From NCBI GenBank assembly GCA_001801485.1, contig MGXV01000020.1:1-56650 (forward strand): a stretch of 56,650 bases of DNA, read 5' to 3'. Source of the stretch: Gammaproteobacteria bacterium RIFCSPHIGHO2_12_FULL_37_14 (GTDB lineage Bacteria > Pseudomonadota > Gammaproteobacteria > DSM-16500). The notes beneath the pieces are model-generated. The model had not been told where the DNA came from. It worked only from the letters and a program-made list of their open reading frames with translations, and ran no database searches. Within the stretch, counting starts at the first letter, position 1, and each line of letters starts with the position of its first letter. A program made the translations under genes and the position numbers. Positions 52,649 to 56,650 of the stretch are shown piece by piece.

Positions 52649-53368
52649 TTATTGTATTCCCTTAAGCTCTTGCTTAACTGGATATCTATAATTAACGTCA
52701 GTTTTTATCACTAGAACAAGATTGCTGACAAAACCAAAAGTCCTAATTTTTCTGATTACGTAGTTTTGAATACCTAAGTCCATACAAATTTTAGAAATTG
52801 TCATATAATCAAGAAGATTTAGGTTGTCCTCTAATGAGTAAAGTTGTAGCCCAAGTCTTCTCAGTATCGCTCTGTGATAACGCTTTGGAAGCCAGTGAAT
52901 GAATGGAATTGATGTATGGGTTTCGATCGGATACCAACGATTTGGCGTCGTTAAGTATATCCCTTTTCTTGCTACTCTTAAACATTCAGATATCATACCT
53001 CGTTGATTATTTAGCGTTCCTACGTGCTCGAGAACTGCGGAGGAAAATACGACATCTATACTTTTATCATCGAAAGGCAGTTTTCTGGCATCACCAAATT
53101 TAAATTTTAATCCGGGATAACTTGCTTCAAGAAAAGAAGCATCTTGATCGGATACAGCAATAATTTTATCTTTACCCTGCAAATTTTCCTCAAAAAAGTT
53201 AGCTGATATTGACTTCTGATCTGCTGTAGCTCCTACATCCACTACGCTGTTAAATGAATCCTCAGGAAACTCTTCTAAAAATAGTTGAAACATTTCTAAG
53301 CGTTTTTTTAGGACTAATTTATCAATGAATCCACCCGATTTTTGTAAAGCGTAATTTTGTACAGACAT
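52649..53368 (-). CDS. Class I SAM-dependent methyltransferase
   Basis: 239 residues. VVDVGATADQKSISANFFE is the (slightly unusual) motif I; FKFGDARKLPFDDKSIDVVF and SSAVLEHVG are the later methyltransferase-11 motifs. GIYLTTPNRWYPIETHT is typical of the sugar or lipid methyltransferases in polysaccharide loci. GGAG is about 11 nt before the ATG. Coupled with GT-C paralogue E. Confidence 0.86.
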   Translation of the reverse strand: MSVQNYALQKSGGFIDKLVLKKRLEMFQLFLEEFPEDSFNSVVDVGATADQKSISANFFEENLQGKDKIIAVSDQDASFLEASYPGLKFKFGDARKLPFDDKSIDVVFSSAVLEHVGTLNNQRGMISECLRVARKGIYLTTPNRWYPIETHTSIPFIHWLPKRYHRAILRRLGLQLYSLEDNLNLLDYMTISKICMDLGIQNYVIRKIRTFGFVSNLVLVIKTDVNYRYPVKQELKGIQ

Positions 53369-53522
53369 AATAATCTATTGCTCCATGAAAATTACCGCAA
53401 GTTCACGCTGGCTACAAATTAACTTTTATATAGAAAATAATAATCCTATTTTTAAAAATATGCGGTAATTAACATTCTGTTTATATAAATATGTATGCTC
53501 ACCCTTGCTACACTATTATTAT

Positions 53523-54611
53523 TTATTCATGATAATCAAACACAGGAAATCCACTTTGTTTAACAAGCTGGTCACGTCTAGCAACTTTCAAATCTGCATG
53601 CACCATTTCAGCAACCAACTCTTCAAAGGAAATTTTGGGTGACCATCCCAGCTTGTTTTTAGCCTTGCTCGGATCTCCCAACAATGATTCAACTTCCGTT
53701 GGTCGAAAATAACGTGGATCAACAGCAATGATGCAACGCCCAGTTGATGCATCATATCCTTTTTCCTCAAGCCCAACTCCTTCCCAAATAATTGGGATTT
53801 CTAGACAAAAGGAAACTCTATTAACAAAGTCACGTACACTATATTGCTCACCCGTCGCTATAACAAAATCTTCAGGGGTCTCTTGTTGTAACATTAACCA
53901 TTGCATTTCAATATAATCACGAGCATGCCCCCAATCACGCATTGCATCAAGATTGCCCAGATATAAGCAATCCTGTAAGTTAAGCTTAATACGAGTTAAT
54001 CCACGCGTAATTTTGCGACTTACAAATGTTTCACCGCGCACAGGAGACTCGTGATTAAATAAAATACCATTGCAAGCATAAATACCATAAGCCTCACGAT
54101 AATTCACTGTGATCCAATAAGCATAAAGCTTGGCAACGGCATAAGGTGACCGAGGGTAAAAAGGGGTCGTTTCCTTTTGAGGAACTTCTTGTACTAGTCC
54201 ATACAATTCTGATGTTGAAGCTTGATAAAATCGCGTTTTCTGTTCCAATCCTAGAATTCTGATGGCCTCTAAAATTCGCAATGTGCCCAGAGCATCTGCA
54301 TTTGCGGTATACTCGGGCTCTTCAAATGAAACGCTGACGTGACTTTGTGCTGCAAGATTATAAATCTCATCTGGCTGTACCTGTTGTATAATACGCAACA
54401 GGCTGGTAGAGTCTGTCATATCACCATAGTGCAATATAAAACGTCGGTTTTTTGTGTGAGGATCTTGGTATAAGTGATCAATACGATCAGTATTGAATAA
54501 AGAGGAGCGGCGTTTAATACCATGTACTATATAGCCCTTTTCTAATAAAAACTCGGCTAAATACGCTCCATCTTGCCCAGTAATCCCTGTAATAAGTGCA
54601 ATTTTATTCAT
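53523..54611 (-). CDS. gmd: GDP-mannose 4,6-dehydratase
   Basis: Converts GDP-mannose to GDP-4-keto-6-deoxymannose, precursor of GDP-fucose, rhamnose, perosamine and related sugars. 362 residues, normal length. [17 protein letters not shown] binds [12 protein letters not shown] and [12 protein letters not shown] form the active site (Ser/Thr, Tyr-x3-Lys), and [20 protein letters not shown] is the family hallmark. GAGGA is about 12 nt upstream. It is next to manC and a GDP-fucose-synthase-like gene, a full route from mannose-1-phosphate. Confidence 0.97.
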   Translation of the reverse strand: MNKIALITGITGQDGAYLAEFLLEKGYIVHGIKRRSSLFNTDRIDHLYQDPHTKNRRFILHYGDMTDSTSLLRIIQQVQPDEIYNLAAQSHVSVSFEEPEYTANADALGTLRILEAIRILGLEQKTRFYQASTSELYGLVQEVPQKETTPFYPRSPYAVAKLYAYWITVNYREAYGIYACNGILFNHESPVRGETFVSRKITRGLTRIKLNLQDCLYLGNLDAMRDWGHARDYIEMQWLMLQQETPEDFVIATGEQYSVRDFVNRVSFCLEIPIIWEGVGLEEKGYDASTGRCIIAVDPRYFRPTEVESLLGDPSKAKNKLGWSPKISFEELVAEMVHADLKVARRDQLVKQSGFPVFDYHE

Positions 54612-54655
54612 TATTTATTACTGTCCTCAGCTAAAACCAAATATCACATTAGAAG

Positions 54656-56080
54656 CTACTGAATTTCCTCACTCAAAACACGGCCATAAGAATCTTCAAA
54701 GCGAACAATATCATCTTCACCCAAATAATCACCTAACTGTATTTCAATAATATCCAGACTCTTATCCGTCGGATTGACCAAACGATGCTTAGTCCCTTTA
54801 GGAATATAAGTTGATTCGTTTTCTGCAACAATAAATGTTTTGTCTCCACACCTCACCTCGGCCGTCCCACCAACAACAATCCAATGTTCAGAACGGTGAT
54901 AATGCATTTGCAATGACAGACTTGCACCCGGCTTAATAGTAATGCGTTTAACCTGAAAACACCCATCTTGATGCAAGGCCTCATAATATCCCCATGGACG
55001 ATACACTCTCTTGTGTAATTCGGTTTCAGGCCGTTGGTTTTGTTTAAGGCGAGATACCATATTTTTGATTTCTTGACTTTTATCTTTATGGGCAACTAAT
55101 ACCGCATCAGGTGTTTCAACAATGATATGATTATTTACACCAACAACAGCAAGCATACGACTTTCTGCACGAAGATAAGAGTTGCTAACTTCTTCCGTGA
55201 CTACATCGCCTTGTAAAATATTTCCATCCTGATCTGACTCCTGCATTTCACATAATGCTAACCACGATCCCACATCACTCCATGCTGTTGACAATGGAAC
55301 TAAAACAGCATTTTTTGTCTTCTCCATAACAGCATAGTCAATTGAATCACTAGGACTCTCAGAAAAATAGCTCTCGTTCAATCGAAAAAAATCCATGTCT
55401 TTTCTACTATGTGATAGTGTTTGTTTACACACATGCAAAATAGATGATGCATGCTGTTCAAGCTCAGCCAAATATTGTGATGCTCTAAACATAAACATAC
55501 CACTATTCCAATAGTATTTTCCCGAATCGCAATAAACTTTTGCCTGTAAAAGCGGCGGTTTCTCAATAAACTGGTCTACACAATAACCCTTTCCTTCGAC
55601 TAGCTGATCTGAAACTTTAATGTATCCATATCCTGTTTCTGGCTTGGTGGGAGTAACACCAAAAGTAACTAATTTCCCCGACTGTGCATAAAACAAAGCA
55701 TCCTTAACCGCCGCAGAAAACCACTTAACATCCTTGATAATATGATCCGCAGGTAAAATTAATAATATTGGATCTTTATCCAAATGATACAAGGCGGCGA
55801 TAGCTGCAGCGGGTGCTGTATTTTTACCTACAGGTTCGAGAATAATGGTTGCATCGTGAATACCAACAGCTTGTATTTGCTCTGCTACTAAAAAGCGATG
55901 CTCTTGGTTACAAATAACAACGGGGGGTAAAACTCCCACGATATTTTGTGTGCGCAGTATTGTGTCTTGCAGCATGGTTCTGCTACCTACCAACGATAGA
56001 AGTTGCTTAGGGTAAGCACTGCGTGAAATTGGCCATAAGCGACTACCTGAACCGCCCGCTAAAATAACAGGTACAATCAT
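54656..56080 (-). CDS. manC: Mannose-1-phosphate guanylyltransferase / mannose-6-phosphate isomerase
   Basis: Bifunctional type II enzyme, 474 residues. N-terminal nucleotidyltransferase (about 1-340) with ILAGGSGSRLWPISR (6-20) and FIEKPP; C-terminal cupin-type isomerase (about 350-470) with PWGYYEAL, VKRITIKPGASLSLQMHYHR and EHWIVVGGTAEV. Makes GDP-mannose, and where the cupin is active also mannose-6-phosphate from fructose-6-phosphate. It stands 44 nt upstream of gmd in the same direction and 69 nt downstream of the fucose-synthase-like gene. Confidence 0.97.
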   Translation of the reverse strand: MIVPVILAGGSGSRLWPISRSAYPKQLLSLVGSRTMLQDTILRTQNIVGVLPPVVICNQEHRFLVAEQIQAVGIHDATIILEPVGKNTAPAAAIAALYHLDKDPILLILPADHIIKDVKWFSAAVKDALFYAQSGKLVTFGVTPTKPETGYGYIKVSDQLVEGKGYCVDQFIEKPPLLQAKVYCDSGKYYWNSGMFMFRASQYLAELEQHASSILHVCKQTLSHSRKDMDFFRLNESYFSESPSDSIDYAVMEKTKNAVLVPLSTAWSDVGSWLALCEMQESDQDGNILQGDVVTEEVSNSYLRAESRMLAVVGVNNHIIVETPDAVLVAHKDKSQEIKNMVSRLKQNQRPETELHKRVYRPWGYYEALHQDGCFQVKRITIKPGASLSLQMHYHRSEHWIVVGGTAEVRCGDKTFIVAENESTYIPKGTKHRLVNPTDKSLDIIEIQLGDYLGEDDIVRFEDSYGRVLSEEIQ

Positions 56081-56149
56081 GATATCTTCACCGAATTCTC
56101 CCTAACTCAAGGCCTTACTTTTAGTCGATCATCGAATAGAATGACACGA

Positions 56150-56650
56150 TTAATTTGTGATAGTAGTTAAGTACCATTGATAGGTACGTCGCAAACCCTC
56201 TCGCAAACTAACCTGAGCCTCCCAACCGAGCTGTGCCAATCGAGTAACATCAACAAGTTTACGAGGTGTACCATCTGGTTTACTACCATCAAAAACAAGA
56301 TCGCCGTTAAATCCAACAACCTCACACATTAATTCGGCAACCTCTCTAATACTAATCTCCTTACCCGTACCAATGTTTACCATTTGTTTACACCCGACTC
56401 TATTCATTACAAAAATACATGCATTAGCCATATCATCAACGTACAAGAATTCTCGTTTTGGGGAGCCAGATCCCCAAATAGTGACATGAGGTTGTTTCCT
56501 TATTTTGGCTTCATGTATCTTCCGCATCAAGGCAGGTAAAACATGTGATGTCTCCAAGTCGAACTTATCATTCATACCATATAAGTTAGTAGGCATCACT
56601 GCAACAAAATCGGTATTATATTGCATATTATATGATTCACAAAGTTTAAT
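56150..56650 (-). CDS. GDP-L-fucose synthase-like protein, C-terminal part (partial)
   Basis: The frame continues to the right edge (IKLCESYN precedes the first internal Met), so the 5' end is outside the window. About 167 residues visible. MPTNLYGMNDKFDLETSHVLPA, read in pieces, and WGSGSPKREFLYVDDMA are hallmarks of GDP-4-keto-6-deoxymannose 3,5-epimerase-reductase (Fcl/WcaG). The Lys of IKLCESYN belongs to the Tyr-x3-Lys dyad region. Together with gmd and manC it would complete GDP-L-fucose; a related epimerase-reductase for another 6-deoxyhexose is possible. Confidence 0.92.
   Translation of the reverse strand: MKLCESYNMQYNTDFVAVMPTNLYGMNDKFDLETSHVLPALMRKIHEAKIRKQPHVTIWGSGSPKREFLYVDDMANACIFVMNRVGCKQMVNIGTGKEISIREVAELMCEVVGFNGDLVFDGSKPDGTPRKLVDVTRLAQLGWEAQVSLREGLRRTYQWYLTTITN

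Overview
The window looks like a chromosomal segment of a moderately AT-rich gammaproteobacterium, most likely from the Legionellales/Coxiellaceae neighbourhood. This placement is inference only: it rests on the housekeeping gene set (yggS, proC, yggT, rdgB, rfaH, ATP-dependent pckA), on an orotate pathway of eukaryotic UMP-synthase type, and on LPS-type sugar genes that recall branched 3-C-methyl sugars. There is no rRNA, tRNA or CRISPR array that I can see.

Region 1 (1-6.4 kb) holds the 3' end of a giant repetitive adhesin-like exoprotein, a CHASE2 adenylate cyclase, a secreted FecR-domain protein, and a decayed membrane/spermidine-synthase-like gene. Region 2 (6.4-16.1 kb) is a plus-strand housekeeping block: an AsxRS-like paralogue, pyrE-pyrF, pckA, yggS, a DUF4015 glycosidase-like protein, proC, yggT, rdgB, a small membrane protein, rfaH and a GmhA-like sugar isomerase. 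RfaH and the isomerase form the border with the polysaccharide locus. A small outer-membrane barrel protein follows at 16.2-16.8 kb.

Region 3 (17.2 kb to the right edge) is a very large surface-polysaccharide locus with many strand switches and a clearly AT-rich middle (about 23.6-35 kb). It contains GDP-mannose and GDP-fucose type precursor genes (manC, gmd and a partial GDP-fucose synthase at the right edge; a second divergent Gmd-like SDR next to a TylCIII/NovU-type C-methyltransferase), a uronate epimerase with an AsnB-type amidotransferase, several family 2 glycosyltransferases, a STELLO-like protein, a Wzx-type flippase, methyltransferases, acyltransferases (MBOAT plus two SGNH-like partners; an acyltransferase-3), a sulfatase-fold transferase, a B12 radical-SAM enzyme and a GMC oxidoreductase. 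Five paralogous polytopic GT-C-like proteins of about 425-444 residues are scattered through the locus, each in a different transcription unit. This is the strongest feature of the locus as a whole.

Between two polysaccharide operons, at 44076-44710, lies a compact element: a GIY-YIG nuclease gene bounded by 65-bp near-perfect terminal inverted repeats with TA on both sides. REP-like hairpins lie inside the repeats, and the stop codon of the gene is within the right repeat. I regard it as the best candidate for an undescribed system in this window. Many true starts here are GTG or TTG, chosen below by their Shine-Dalgarno sequences.
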